Positions 31,865 to 42,225 are shown, counted from the first letter of the stretch. The stretch: DNA of 64,000 nt from Cucumis sativus (GCF_000004075.3 NC_026655.2:4278001-4342000), one strand, 5' to 3'. The notes: a model not told the origin generated them from the letters alone. Translations and numbers: made by a program.

Positions 31865-31873
31865 ATATAAAAA
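31864..31873 (+). promoter_or_regulatory. Candidate TATA box of the DUF1645 gene
   Basis: 'aatataaaaa' precedes a pyrimidine-rich stretch typical of plant 5' leaders. If used, the leader is about 650 nt (or contains an intron) and includes at least three short upstream ORFs. Confidence 0.35.
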
Positions 31874-32544
31874 CCTCTACCAATTTCCATTTACTTTACC
31901 ATCACTTTCAAATCCTTGAATCCATTTCCCTTCTTTCTTACTCTTCAAAATAATCCTATCATTTTCTTTTTGCATCTTCTCACATGGGTTCTTCTTTTTT
32001 TTCTTCCTTTTCTTCTCTTTGATGCCATATCTTGAAGCTAATTCCTTACCCTTTCTCTATCTCTAGGTTTGATATGAAGTTATGGGGATCCATTTTTTCA
32101 TCTACTTTTGTCAGTTTGAACCTTCAAGGTTGTACAAAACAACAAAACTTCCCTTATATTCTTGACTAATTTGAGCATTATTTGTCTCACTTTTGAGTTC
32201 CCTCTTTTCACTGACAAATAGCAGATTCCATCTCCATTTACTATGAAGAGTTATTAGAACATTGAAGCCCCTAATTCTTGGGCTTTTTGGAACTCCATTT
32301 TTTTCTCCCCCTTGAAACATGTGAAAGACAGATCTTTCTTTGTTTTTGTTCCTTTTCTTGTCTTCTATAGGCCTTGAAACTAATTCCCCATTATTTTATT
32401 TATCCCCATCACTTTTTCTTGACTTTCTTAAAGTATTCCTCACCTATTTTCCCTTTTTCTCACCCTCCTCCTTAAGACCTCTATCTTTTCCTCCTCTTAC
32501 AAAAGTTTCAAACTTGGAAACCGGGGTGGTCGAGAGCTAACACC

Positions 32545-33285
32545 ATGTGCTCGGAAATATCCTCACCCAGAATATCATTCTCGCATAATCTTATATGTGA
32601 GAGTAGATCGCCGATGGATCAGTACGTCGAGTACAGGCGGCGAGACGTGTCGTTGTTGGATTCGATAGACTTTGAGTTCAACATCAGCATTGAACATGAA
32701 TCTTCCTGTGCAGATGAGATTTTTAGCAATGGAATCATTCTTCCTATCAAAATTCAGTCTCACAAACAATCTCATCCTTCACTTCCTCCTCTTCCTCCTT
32801 CCATAGAACATTCAAAGAAAATCACATTGGTGACTTCATCATCATCATCTTCTTCTTCTTCTTCTTCTTCTTCTTCAGATCATCAGTTAGAACAGAGAGT
32901 TTCAGAGTCCAAATCCTTTTGGGGATTCAAAAGAAGTACGAGTCTCAACAACTTTGAAACTAAAACACTATCTCTTTGCCCAATTCCACTTCTATCAAGA
33001 AGCAACTCAACTGGGTCAGTTTCAAATTCAAAATCCAAAAAGTTTAAAGATTCACAAAAGCAAAATTCTCAGAAACAGAACTCATCATCAATGAGAAAGT
33101 CGTCGCCGTCACCACCGTCTTCGTTAAATCAATATCCAACAATTCTAAAGCCTCAAATGTGCAAGAATCCAGGTGGGGTTTATGGAACTTATCATTATAT
33201 TGGTCCTGTGTTGAACGTTCCTCCAAAGTTTTTTGGTTTTGGTTCACTTCTTGGATGTGGGAAAGAAAAAAAGAGTAAGAAATGA
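32545..33285 (+). CDS. DUF1645 family protein
   Basis: Plant-specific protein of 246 residues, single exon. The DUF1645 signature is visible: DFEF at 42-45, then CADEIFSNGIILPIKI at 55-70. It has basic/Ser-rich middle segments (FWGFKRSTSLN, SKSKKFKDS) and a conserved-looking C-terminal block GTYHYIGPVLNVPPKFFGFG. Biochemical function is unknown. A rice member (OsSGL) affects grain length and stress tolerance, and nuclear location has been reported for it (established, from memory). Residues ~97-110 form a polyserine run encoded by a TCA/TCT trinucleotide repeat. The start context acaccATGt is acceptable, and no earlier in-frame ATG exists. Confidence 0.85.
   Translation: MCSEISSPRISFSHNLICESRSPMDQYVEYRRRDVSLLDSIDFEFNISIEHESSCADEIFSNGIILPIKIQSHKQSHPSLPPLPPSIEHSKKITLVTSSSSSSSSSSSSSSDHQLEQRVSESKSFWGFKRSTSLNNFETKTLSLCPIPLLSRSNSTGSVSNSKSKKFKDSQKQNSQKQNSSSMRKSSPSPPSSLNQYPTILKPQMCKNPGGVYGTYHYIGPVLNVPPKFFGFGSLLGCGKEKKSKK
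32842..32878. repeat. Coding trinucleotide repeat (TCA)n(TCT)n encoding polyserine
   Basis: Continuous TCA then TCT codons inside the DUF1645 gene. Such repeats mutate by whole units, so the serine run is expected to vary in length between accessions. Confidence 0.85.
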
Positions 33286-34603
33286 ATTTTGTTCATCATT
33301 TTGGTTTGTATTTTTTCTTTTCTTGATCAGTTTAAAATCAGCACCTACCTTTGCTAATGTGTAATGGGTTTGTTCTAAGGTTCTTAAGCTGATTTCTATG
33401 GTGAATTTTTGTGAAAAATATATTATTAAAGGTAAAAAAAACTAATGTAATTTAGATATAGTTGTTGTGTACTTATACTTTATACATTTTTAATTCTTCA
33501 TTTAGTACATATATGACAACAAAAATCTCCTACTTTCATGTTTGTGTCTAATGTTGTCTAATATTTTAAAATTTGATGTTTATCTAATCACTATGGACTT
33601 TTTATTATTTTTATTGAGTGTTGGACGTTTGGAATTGTGATTATCACTTTAATATTATGTTTTACTACTAGTTTTAGTTTGATGACTTTATTTATACCAA
33701 AATCTGTAAAAATCTATCAATGGTAAAAATCTATCATTCATAGATCATATTGTAAATATTAGATTTGCCTATATTTATAATTTTTTAAAAAATGTTGCTT
33801 TGTTCTTAATTATTACTCCTAAAATTGCCACAAATTATAATTACTCTTTCTCTATCAAATTAGGTGAAGAATGAATTCAAAATTTTAAAATAATAAAATT
33901 TACAAAATATTTATAAGAAAACTTTTTAAATTTTATCAATTATAGTTGCTAAAGTGATACAAGTCTATCAAGGTAAAGATCAGTGATAGCATTTTTTCTT
34001 TTATTTTGTTTAAAAATATTATTTAATTCAAGTTCCTATTCCAAATATAAATGATGATTTTTCAAATATAAACGATTCTTTTCTAAATATAAACCATAAA
34101 ATCTTTCAAATATAAACTAACAACAAAAAATGAAAAAAAAAATAGATTTGACTGATAAAAAAAATAGCTATAATAATTTCTTTGTATCAAAAAAATAGTA
34201 TGAGACGGTGTTATATTTTATAAAAGATCTCATTTAATACACGTGAAAATAGAATATTAAATAACTCTTATTAAAAAAATGAAGCAACCAATGGAGTTCA
34301 ACCAACTATACAACATTTGTATTGAATGAATAATTGAGAGTTACTCAATCACTAATAAAACATTATAAGAATAATGTTTACATTATAAGATTTTGGGTTT
34401 GAAGAAAAAGGTTGAATGCAAATATATATATATTTTTTAAAAATTGAAAATGTAATTCAAAGAAATATTAATTTGGTTTAAATGGATTTTCAGAAAAAAA
34501 AAACCAATAATTATTTGGTTTTGCTTCAAATCCTTTCCATGGAATTGCTTTCGCAGTAAACCCTTCTTCTTTGCATTTGGTTTTGCTTAAGCTTCTTCTT
34601 TCC
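33286..34603. other. Intergenic region with two MITE relics and a short tandem repeat
   Basis: About 1.3 kb. After the DUF1645 3' UTR come a degenerate TGATAGA element (33706-33830), a second relic (33890-34010) and four loose copies of a motif around 'aaatataaac' (34041-34117). The rest is AT-rich. No gene seen. Confidence 0.55.
33706..34010. mobile_element. Two degenerate TGATAGA-type MITE relics
   Basis: 33706-33830 has 'aaaaatctatcaatgg', 'tctatcattcatagatcata' and 'ctatatttataattttttaa' then 'gttgctttgttcttaatta' (subfamily A). 33890-34010 has 'aatttacaaaatatttataa' and 'gtctatcaaggtaaagatca' then 'gtgatagcatttt' (subfamily B-like). Both are eroded and border estimates are rough. Confidence 0.5.
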
Positions 34604-35593
34604 ATGGACGGCCATGTCTACGATCCCTTCGATTCACTCGCAAAACTTTGCCTCATTTCCCACTCCCAAGAGGATATATTACGTCACTGCTCTTTCGCCG
34701 GCGCCCCTAACTCCCTTGATGCCTCTCGTTTTCCGCCCTCCCAATTCCTTCACCCTTACCCCACTCCTGTTTCCACGGCTTCTCCTCCGGAAAGTTTGGA
34801 ACAAAGAGAACAACTCATCTCTCCTGATGCCTGCCAGCCTCCACCGGAACAGTCTGGTGGACGCCGGCCCGTGGTTGTTGATGATCCTTCTGTTCAAGAT
34901 GCCGCCGCGGCGGTTGGAGGTGGATGTGTGAGCAATGTTCCTACTGGAGTCGATTTGGGGAAAAATGATGAACTAGGGTTTCTCGAAGTTCAATCCACTC
35001 GACAGACTGATGGAATTGAGATTATCGGTGTTCGTAGAAGCAAGGTTTCGGAGTCTGGTACTGATGGAGAAGCTGAATCGGCATCAAAGAGGTTGAAGCT
35101 CTCGAATGAAGCTTTGGGCAAAGACTCTTCTGTACCTTTTGTCGGTCTACTGATCGAGAAATCGGTACCAGTCGGTGAAGAATCCGGCAAAATTGATGAT
35201 GGAAAGGTCTCCAATGGGGAAGAAACTCACTGTAACAAGAACAAGCAAAACTTGACAGAGAAGAAAGTCGAAAATTCCCAGCCTGAAGTACCGGGCGAGT
35301 ACGACGGAGTGATGAATCGCGATGCAGGGAGGGAGACTCTGATATCAATATTGAATGGATTGATTTCGAAGGAGAAAAATGATGATGCAACCTCATCTGG
35401 TGAATCTGGGAGTGGCAATTCCATCATTATGGAAATCTTGAAGATTTTGTCACAAGTAGAAAGAAGTGATGAAGACGAGAAATTAGCAGACATGAATCTT
35501 ATTGAAGTGGCAATGAGCCGTGGAATGACATTTCCTCGGCCGTGTTGGTGGCCGGAGGAGTATGGTTCCAACGGCTTGGAGAAGAAAAAGTGA
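34604..35593 (+). CDS. Uncharacterised plant protein with C-terminal FPRPCWWP motif
   Basis: Single-exon gene for 329 residues; I do not recognise a named family. The start MDGHVYDPFDSLAKLCL at 34604 is the first real ATG of the frame. Residues about 35-110 are Pro/Ser-rich and probably disordered. A basic patch SKRLKLS may be a nuclear signal. Near the C-terminus two short helices (GRETLISILNGLI and SIIMEILKILSQVE) precede EVAMSRGMTFPRPCWWPEEY, the most structured and probably conserved part. Codon use is more GC-rich than the flanks and both neighbours are true genes, which supports a real gene. A role in nuclear regulation is only a guess. In Arabidopsis, genes around At1g48770-48780 would be the first to compare because of the surrounding synteny. 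Confidence 0.75.
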   Translation: MDGHVYDPFDSLAKLCLISHSQEDILRHCSFAGAPNSLDASRFPPSQFLHPYPTPVSTASPPESLEQREQLISPDACQPPPEQSGGRRPVVVDDPSVQDAAAAVGGGCVSNVPTGVDLGKNDELGFLEVQSTRQTDGIEIIGVRRSKVSESGTDGEAESASKRLKLSNEALGKDSSVPFVGLLIEKSVPVGEESGKIDDGKVSNGEETHCNKNKQNLTEKKVENSQPEVPGEYDGVMNRDAGRETLISILNGLISKEKNDDATSSGESGSGNSIIMEILKILSQVERSDEDEKLADMNLIEVAMSRGMTFPRPCWWPEEYGSNGLEKKK

Positions 35594-36252
35594 AGGTAAA
35601 ATTATTAAGATGAAGAACTTATTTTGGGAATGAAATTTTCTAAGATGAAGAAATGTATAGTTAGTTCTTGAAATGGTTGAATGTTTTGTAGCATCAAATC
35701 AATGCGTTTTTTAGATGCTCTGAATGGTGAATTTAGGGTGTTTGTGTTTTGTGAAGACTGACTGACTGACTTTGAATGTAAATGATTTTGAATCCTTCCA
35801 TTTCATTGGTGTTCTCATGGGTTTGTGTTCTTCTTCATCCCTATACTTTATGTTAATGCATTATTGTGCTGATTGTTTAAACAGGAAATGGTTTGAAATT
35901 TGTCGAACTCAGTATGAATCACAATCACACATCATCGATTGGTATATTTGGTGTATTTTCTTGTATCTTCTTAGTTTATAAAAATTGAGTCTTTTCTTTC
36001 AACCCGAATTAATTAAGCAATTTCAGTTTAAACTCTCATTGAACACTTGTCAACAATGGAAAATGTGATGAATATTTGAGCGATTTTCTAAAATTTTGAT
36101 ACCCAATTAGGTTAACTAAGAGCCAATATTTTGAATTATCTTCTAAGTTTTAAATCTAAACCATAACTTGTCCTCAAGAAATTATGAGATGTTGAATTGA
36201 ATAACAAAAGTATTAGATTCAAATAATATTGAAGGTTAGAATGTATCAACAA
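35594..36252. other. Short intergenic region before the tRNA gene
   Basis: About 660 bp containing the 3' UTR of the upstream gene, four GACT units (35756-35771) and AT-rich DNA. No gene recognised. Confidence 0.5.
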
Positions 36253-36324
36253 ATCAGAGTGGCGCAGCGGAAGCGTGGTGGGCCCATAACCCACAGGTCC
36301 CAGGATCGAAACCTGGCTCTGATA
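36253..36324 (+). tRNA. trnfM-CAT (nuclear tRNA-iMet): Initiator tRNA-Met (anticodon CAT)
   Basis: A 72-nt intronless tRNA. The acceptor stem ATCAGAG pairs with CTCTGAT, with A as discriminator. Anticodon stem GTGGG/CCCAC with loop CCCATAA puts CAT at 36285-36287. The T arm has GATCGAAA in place of a TTC loop, the eukaryotic initiator signature, and the first pair is A-T. A CAACAA stretch directly upstream (36247-36252) matches the usual plant tRNA start signal. It is nuclear in type, not plastid or mitochondrial. Confidence 0.97.
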
Positions 36325-36345
36325 TCTAGAGTGGCTTCCGTGGTC

Positions 36346-36356
36346 TTTTCTTTTTT
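36346..36356 (+). terminator. Pol III terminator of tRNA-iMet
   Basis: Runs of four and six T (36346-36349 and 36351-36356) lie about 22 nt beyond the tRNA 3' end, as expected for RNA polymerase III termination. Confidence 0.7.
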
Positions 36357-36724
36357 GTTCTTCGAAGTTCATTTCGAGTTGCATTCAAGCCCATTTCAGT
36401 ATTAGAGCGAAGCCCACATACCAAATCGTCGTCTTCGTGAATCAATCGAGCTCCAAAATCCAAATCCAGATCATGGTCTCTTCCCATTTTCACAATTTTA
36501 TTACACAAAGCTTCTAATTTTTTTTTTTTTTGTTTTGTTTAATTCTTCAATCTCGTCCCTCGAAATCTCTGTTTCCTGTTGCATCAATCGAGCTCCACCG
36601 AATGGAACTGATTTAATTGATTTCTCCGATCTCTCGTTCTTTCTTCAACCATGAAATTCTAGCCCGAATTCCCATCTGGGTATTGGCTACACAGACATTA
36701 GAGTGACTAGTTTCGTCTCTATCA
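36357..36724. other. 5' region of the AP-3 delta gene
   Basis: About 370 bp between the tRNA terminator and the adaptin start codon. A pyrimidine-rich leader follows a T-tract at 36521, and 'atcaatcgagctcca' is repeated at 36440 and 36583. No TATA box stands out. Confidence 0.4.
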
Positions 36725-39658
36725 ATGGCGGGTTCATCTCTCATGGACACTCTCTTCCAGCGAACTCTTGATGACCTTATCAAAGGCCTTCGCCTTCAAC
36801 TTATTGGCGAGTCTGCTTTTATCTCCAAGGCCATGGATGAGATTCGTCGCGAGATCAAATCTACGGACCCTCAAACTAAGTCCACCGCTCTGCAAAAGCT
36901 CTCCTATCTCAGTTCCCTTCACGGCATCGATATGAACTGGGCTGCTTTCCACGTCGTTGAGGTTATGTCATCTTCTCGTTTCGCTCAAAAGAAGATCGGG
37001 TATCACGCTGCGTCCCAATCGTTTCACGAAGCCACCCCAGTTCTTCTCCTCATTACCAACCAGCTCCGGAAGGATTTAACTAGTACCAATGAATTTGAGG
37101 TTAGTCTTGCTCTTGATTGTTTGTCGAAATTTGCAACTGTTGATCTTGCTAGGGACTTGACACCTGAGATTTTTACATTGTTGTCGAGTACTAAGGTGTT
37201 TGTTAGAAAGAAGGCAATTGGTGTGGTTTTGAGGGTTTTTGGGAAATACCCAGATGCTGTTAGGGTGTGTTTTAAGCGTTTGGTTGAGAATTTAGAGAGT
37301 TCAGATCCCCGGATTTTGTCTGCAGTTGTTGGGGTCTTTTGCGAGCTTGCTTCTCAGGACCCTAGATCTTATCTTCCATTGGCACCTGAATTTTATAGGA
37401 TTTTGGCTGATAGCAAGAATAATTGGGTGCTGATTAAGGTCTTGAAGATATTTAAAAATCTTGCTCCATTGGAGCCTAGATTGGCAAGGAAAATTGTTGA
37501 ACCTATAACTGAGCATATGAGAAGAACAGGTGCTAAGTCATTGTTGTTCGAGTGTATTAGGACTGTGGTGACTAGCTTGTCTGATTTTGAAACAGCAGTT
37601 AGACTTGCTGTTGAGAAAACTCGAGAATTTTTGGTTGACGATGATCCGAATCTTAAGTATCTTGGATTGCATGCTCTTTCAATCCTTGTGCCAAAACACT
37701 CGTGGGCAGTTTTGGAGAATAAAGAGGTTGTAATCAAATCTCTAAGTGATGTGGACCCAAATGTTAAACTTGAATCCTTGCGGCTTGTGATGGCTATGGT
37801 TTCTGATAACAATGTAACTGAAATTTGCAGAGTTTTGGTGAACCTTGCGCTTAAATCTGATCCTGAGTTTTGTAATGAAATTCTTGGGTCCATATTAGCC
37901 ACATGTGGTGAGAATGTGTATGAAATCATTATTGACTTCGACTGGTATGTGTCACTTCTTGGAGAAATGTCGAGGATCCCATATTGCCGAAAGGGGGAGG
38001 AAATTGAAAATCAGCTTGTAGATATTGGTATGAGGGTCAAGGATGCAAGGCCTACTCTTGTCATGGTTGGCCGTGATCTGCTAATTGATCCGGCATTACT
38101 TGGTAACCCTTTCATGGATAGGATACTATCAGCTGCTGCTTGGGTGTCAGGAGAATATGTGCAGTTTTCAGGCAAGCCATTCGAACTTCTAGAGGCATTA
38201 TTACAGCCTCGCAGTAATCTTTTGCCACCATCAGTTAGAGCAGTTTATGTTCAGTCAGCATTTAAAGTAACGATTTTTTGTTTAAATTCTTACATTCAAG
38301 AGCAAAACATTGACTCCTCTTCCTATGTTGATACATTGGTAGAGAATGGTTCAGAATCTATCTCTGCCAGGGAATGCCAAGATGCTTCTGCTTTAGCATC
38401 ATGTGATGCTTCTGATCAATTTGAACAGGTTGAAGTGTTCAACCCAAGGGGGTCTAATCAACCAACAAAAGTTACTTTTGCAGAAAATGACAGGGAGACA
38501 TTGACTCGTGTCCAGACATGTACATCTGCATCGTTAGAGGATAATAGTTCATCTCTTGGATCGATAGTTGAGTTGTTGAATTTTATTCAGTTTTCTTTGG
38601 GCCCTTTAACGTGGAGCCATGATGTTGAATTGCTCGAGAGATCTAGAAACTTGCTCAATTTTATTGAACTAATTAGGAAACAGATTCCTGATGGCCTAAA
38701 TGAAAAGGATGGGAGTGCAGAAATGGAACTTGCTGAAATCTCCAAAATAGTTGAACTGATTCTTGATGCCTTCTCGGATGACTTTGGCCCAATCTCAATA
38801 AATGCTCAAGAAAGGGTTCCAATTCCCGAAGGATTGATACTCAAGGAGAATCTTGATGATTTGAAAATGATATGTAGTGATATTGAGGTATCAGAAGGCT
38901 CCTATTCTTTTGGAAATTCTCTCTATGAGGAAAAAGTTGATTCATCTATATTATCCCAACAGATCCAGCAAGAGTCTGAATCATTAAATGCAACCACATC
39001 TCTTCTCTCCGAACACCGTAAGCGGCATGGAATGTATTATCTTCCATCAGATAAGACTGATGATGCCTCCAATGATTATCCACCAGCCAACGAACTCAAG
39101 GTACAAGATATTCTGGATGATGATGCTGCCCACCTTGTCAAGCTTGCAGAACGGTCTCTCGCATTGAAGAAAAAATCTACTTCAGCCAAGCCTAGGCCTG
39201 TGGTGGTGAGATTGGATGAAGGAGATGAATTGCCTGTTACAAGGAAGAAACCTCAGTTGAACGACGAACAGCTATCCGATGCAGTTCGCGATGTTCTTGT
39301 GGGTAGTGATGCGAGGCCTACTTCCTCGCAAACAAACCAATCTTCCAAACCTTCTGGCAGGAGAAAAGGAAAGGAGAAACAGAATGCTGATAATCTTTTG
39401 GAATCAAAAGAAAACTTGGGCAATGTCGAAGAGCAATCCTCCAACATGGTAGATACAAGTTTGAGAAGAACACATCGACATCATGAAAAAGATGCCAAAC
39501 AAGAAAGTCCGGAAAAGAACAGTGAGAAAAAGGATCAAACTCATAAAAAAGGCAAACGAACAAGTAGTCAGCGGCATGGTAGACATAAAGCTAAACAAAG
39601 TGGGGATACTTCATTACCTGTGGCTTCACAGACAGTTATACCCGATTTCCTTTTATAG
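36725..39658 (+). CDS. AP-3 complex subunit delta (delta-adaptin)
   Basis: Large subunit of the AP-3 adaptor, which carries cargo from Golgi/endosome to vacuole; loss in Arabidopsis (PAT4) disturbs vacuolar sorting (established knowledge). One uninterrupted frame of 977 residues, the expected length for the plant protein. The N-terminal ~550 residues are the helical-repeat adaptin trunk, opening MDTLFQRTLDDLIKGLRLQL. It contains LQKLSYLSSLHGIDMNWAAF, SSRFAQKKIGYHAASQSFHE and KVFVRKKAIGVVLRVFGKYP. The rest is a less ordered hinge, then a lysine/glutamate-rich tail (KKKSTSAKPRPVVVRLDEGD, GRRKGKEKQ, HKKGKRTSSQ). It lacks an ear domain comparable to the animal one. The intronless structure is notable beside the intron-rich neighbours. 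The ATG at 36725 is the only sensible start. Confidence 0.96.
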   Translation: MAGSSLMDTLFQRTLDDLIKGLRLQLIGESAFISKAMDEIRREIKSTDPQTKSTALQKLSYLSSLHGIDMNWAAFHVVEVMSSSRFAQKKIGYHAASQSFHEATPVLLLITNQLRKDLTSTNEFEVSLALDCLSKFATVDLARDLTPEIFTLLSSTKVFVRKKAIGVVLRVFGKYPDAVRVCFKRLVENLESSDPRILSAVVGVFCELASQDPRSYLPLAPEFYRILADSKNNWVLIKVLKIFKNLAPLEPRLARKIVEPITEHMRRTGAKSLLFECIRTVVTSLSDFETAVRLAVEKTREFLVDDDPNLKYLGLHALSILVPKHSWAVLENKEVVIKSLSDVDPNVKLESLRLVMAMVSDNNVTEICRVLVNLALKSDPEFCNEILGSILATCGENVYEIIIDFDWYVSLLGEMSRIPYCRKGEEIENQLVDIGMRVKDARPTLVMVGRDLLIDPALLGNPFMDRILSAAAWVSGEYVQFSGKPFELLEALLQPRSNLLPPSVRAVYVQSAFKVTIFCLNSYIQEQNIDSSSYVDTLVENGSESISARECQDASALASCDASDQFEQVEVFNPRGSNQPTKVTFAENDRETLTRVQTCTSASLEDNSSSLGSIVELLNFIQFSLGPLTWSHDVELLERSRNLLNFIELIRKQIPDGLNEKDGSAEMELAEISKIVELILDAFSDDFGPISINAQERVPIPEGLILKENLDDLKMICSDIEVSEGSYSFGNSLYEEKVDSSILSQQIQQESESLNATTSLLSEHRKRHGMYYLPSDKTDDASNDYPPANELKVQDILDDDAAHLVKLAERSLALKKKSTSAKPRPVVVRLDEGDELPVTRKKPQLNDEQLSDAVRDVLVGSDARPTSSQTNQSSKPSGRRKGKEKQNADNLLESKENLGNVEEQSSNMVDTSLRRTHRHHEKDAKQESPEKNSEKKDQTHKKGKRTSSQRHGRHKAKQSGDTSLPVASQTVIPDFLL

Positions 39659-40626
39659 CTTGAAAAACCTGAATCAGATTTGCTGCAGAACATTCTGACG
39701 TAATGGCCAGTTTGATTTCCAAATTCTCATGTGCCATGGTTAGTTCTGCTGTGAAAATTTGTTGATTTTTTTGATGTACGTTTGGGGGTGCTTTTAGATT
39801 CATATGTTCCAGAATAGATGTCCATTTTAGAAACAGAGTTTCATATTTGGGATTGTCTGGTTTCTGGTATTGATATGAAGCATTTTTTCTTGAAAATTTG
39901 TGTATAATATATATTGTAGTGGTTGATCCAAATTTAAGTCAAGTATGGGCAATTTTGAGCTGGATAGATTTAGTTAATGGCAGACGTTGCTGGATAGATT
40001 TGAACTTCTTAAATATTAAAAGCAAAACATCACTCCTTAGAAACAAAGGTATTTATACTAAAAACATGTTAGTATTGTCTGTTTTGCCTTTTCTTTTGAG
40101 TACTAGGAAAGAGACCAAAAGAGAGAATAAATTGCTTCAACTTTCCCGAGTTGAGAGCTACCAATAAAGCAAAAGGAGGAACGTGGTGAAACCTTAAAAC
40201 GATGGAAGTGTGTTAATGAAGGGTTTAAAGTCAACCACTTGGAAATGGCAAATCCAATGGGAAGGAAGACTTTTAGAGAGCTATTATCAAAGTTAATCTC
40301 GCACAAATACTCACTAATCATATATCATAATATTTAACTCGTTGCTTAATGGATCTGATAGCTTTAATTTTAGCTAATTATTAGTTTAACTAATCGTATA
40401 TCACAAACATGTTCACATTTTCATATGGGAGGATGTTTTTGCATGCTTGATATGCCCTTCTTGAACAAAGCGAACAGAGAAGACTTTGGAGTGGAGATCA
40501 CATGATTTCTTACTAACTTTCGGTTCAAGTTACTTTTTTTTCACTACTCATTCTACTCTCTTCTCTCAAATCTTCTTCATAATCTTCTTCTTCATCTTCT
40601 TCTTCTGGTCAAAAGCCATAACCAAA
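39659..40626. other. Intergenic region between AP-3 delta and the first GT14 gene
   Basis: About 970 bp. It holds the adaptin 3' UTR, a repeated phrase 'gctggatagattt' (39958 and 39990), then the pyrimidine-rich 5' leader of the glycosyltransferase (TTC/CTT tracts at about 40550-40610). No extra gene recognised. Confidence 0.5.
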
Positions 40627-42225
40627 ATGGCTAATGATCCGCTGAAGCATTCTCCATCTCAGTTTTCCCAAATCTTCCATGTGTTCTTCTTACTTGTTGG
40701 TTTCTCCATTGGAATGGCTGTCAGTTTGAACCTCAAGAGCTTCTCATCATTCAACATCCAGCTCCCCAACTTTTCCTTACCATCTTCACCATCAACAACA
40801 CTAGTGTTTATCAGACAACAACAACCACCTCCGGCCTCATCGTCACCGCCACCACTTCAACCGCCATCTCCTTCAGTTGACTCCTCCGAAATGAATAGTT
40901 TTTTTGAGGTGAACGTAGAGCCGCCTCTAATGCATAGAATGAGTGATGACGAGGTGTTTTGGAGAGCATCCATGGTTCCAATGATCAAAGAATTTCCATA
41001 CGAACGTGTGCCAAAAATTGCTTTCATGTTCCTGATAAAAGGGTCATTGCCTTTAGCTCCTTTGTGGGAAATGTTCTTCAAAGGACACGAACACCTGTTC
41101 TCAATTTATGTGCATACTCATCCATTGTATAATGTTTCTTCTTCTCTGCCTCCAAACTCTGTCTTCTATGGAAGAAGAATCCCAAGCCAGGTGAGGTTAA
41201 AGCCTTTCTTTTCTAATTAAATTACGACTTGTTGTTTCTGTTTTACGTATACTTTCGAATTAAATCACAACAAATTGGTGTTTTTTTACCTAAAAAATTT
41301 ATATATATTTGGTTTAAGTTGAGATGTTTCAACCTTGATTTAAAATATATGTTTATGTTATTGAAACATTGGTACTAAAAAACGATTATAAAGTTTTCAA
41401 ATATTTATATAATCTAGGAATTTTGATTGATGACAATGGTTGTTTAGTGAAAGAAAACAGACTTACAATAATGAGAAGAGAACACTACTAATTTATGCTT
41501 TCTTATACTAATTTTTTAGATATACATTCACTTATAAGTTTTAAGAAACTTTGGGATGATTTGAATGAACATAGGCAGTGCAATGGGGGAGACCTTCCAT
41601 GATCGACGCCGAGCGTCGCCTTCTAGCAAACGCCCTTCTCGACTTCTCTAATGAAAGATTCATCCTCCTCTCAGAAACGTGCATTCCTCTCTACAACTTC
41701 ACCACCATCTATAACTACCTCATTAATTCGCAATACACCTTCGTTTCTTCCTACGACGATCCCCGAAAAATAGGTCGTGGTCGATACAACCCCCGGATGT
41801 TTCCAGTCATATCGATCGCCGATTGGCGAAAAGGATCGCAGTGGATTGAAGTTGATCGAAGGGTGGCCATCGAGATAATCTCCGACTCAACATATTACCC
41901 TGTTTTCAGGGAGCACTGTGGGCCGCCATGTTACATGGACGAGCATTACATTCCTACATTGGTTAATATTGTTTTGCCAGACCGGAACTCCAACCGAACC
42001 GTTACTTGGGTTGACTGGTCCAAAAATGGTCCGCACCCTGGCAGATTTGGGAGACGGGAGATCTCGGTCGAGCTTTTGAACCGGGTTCGGTTTGGTTTTA
42101 ATTGTAGTTATAATGATGGAAACGAGACCGTTTCACTATGCTTTTTGTTTGCTCGGAAATTCATGCCCGATTCTTTACAGCCTCTGCTCAAGATTTGGCC
42201 GTCGCTATTGCAAGGTTTGATTTAA
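40627..42225 (+). CDS. GT14/DUF266 (BC10-like) glycosyltransferase, copy 1
   Basis: Golgi type II membrane enzyme of the core-2/I-branching GlcNAc-transferase-like family; plant members act on cell-wall glycoproteins or polysaccharides, and rice BC10 affects cellulose and mechanical strength (family knowledge). 404 residues from exons 40627-41190 and 41575-42225 (GT-AG, phase 0). The start is the ATG of MANDPLKH; the open frame further upstream has no ATG. Signal anchor at ~17-36 ([20 protein letters not shown]), then a Pro/Ser-rich stem, then the catalytic part: [63 protein letters not shown] and [10 protein letters not shown]. Several N-glycosylation sequons (NVSS, NRTV, NETV). The donor and acceptor for this protein are not predictable from sequence. 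The next gene is a paralogue. Confidence 0.93.

Noticed and set aside
34571-34603. An 11-codon extension of the uncharacterised 329-residue protein
   Set aside because: It begins with TTG; the first ATG of the frame is at 34604.
36136-36508. Minus-strand frames over the tRNA-iMet region
   Set aside because: They run through a complete tRNA gene and its terminator.
34679-37929. Several minus-strand open frames of 70-178 codons opposite the 329-residue gene and AP-3 delta
   Set aside because: They are mirror frames of strongly supported plus-strand genes and show no family features.
38846-38866. A stretch in AP-3 delta resembling the miR172 sequence
   Set aside because: The match is partial and falls within conserved coding sequence; no hairpin is present.
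40486-40626. An N-terminal extension of GT14 copy 1 beginning upstream of MANDPLKH
   Set aside because: The extension begins with TTG, not ATG, and the ATG at 40627 directly precedes a standard signal anchor.
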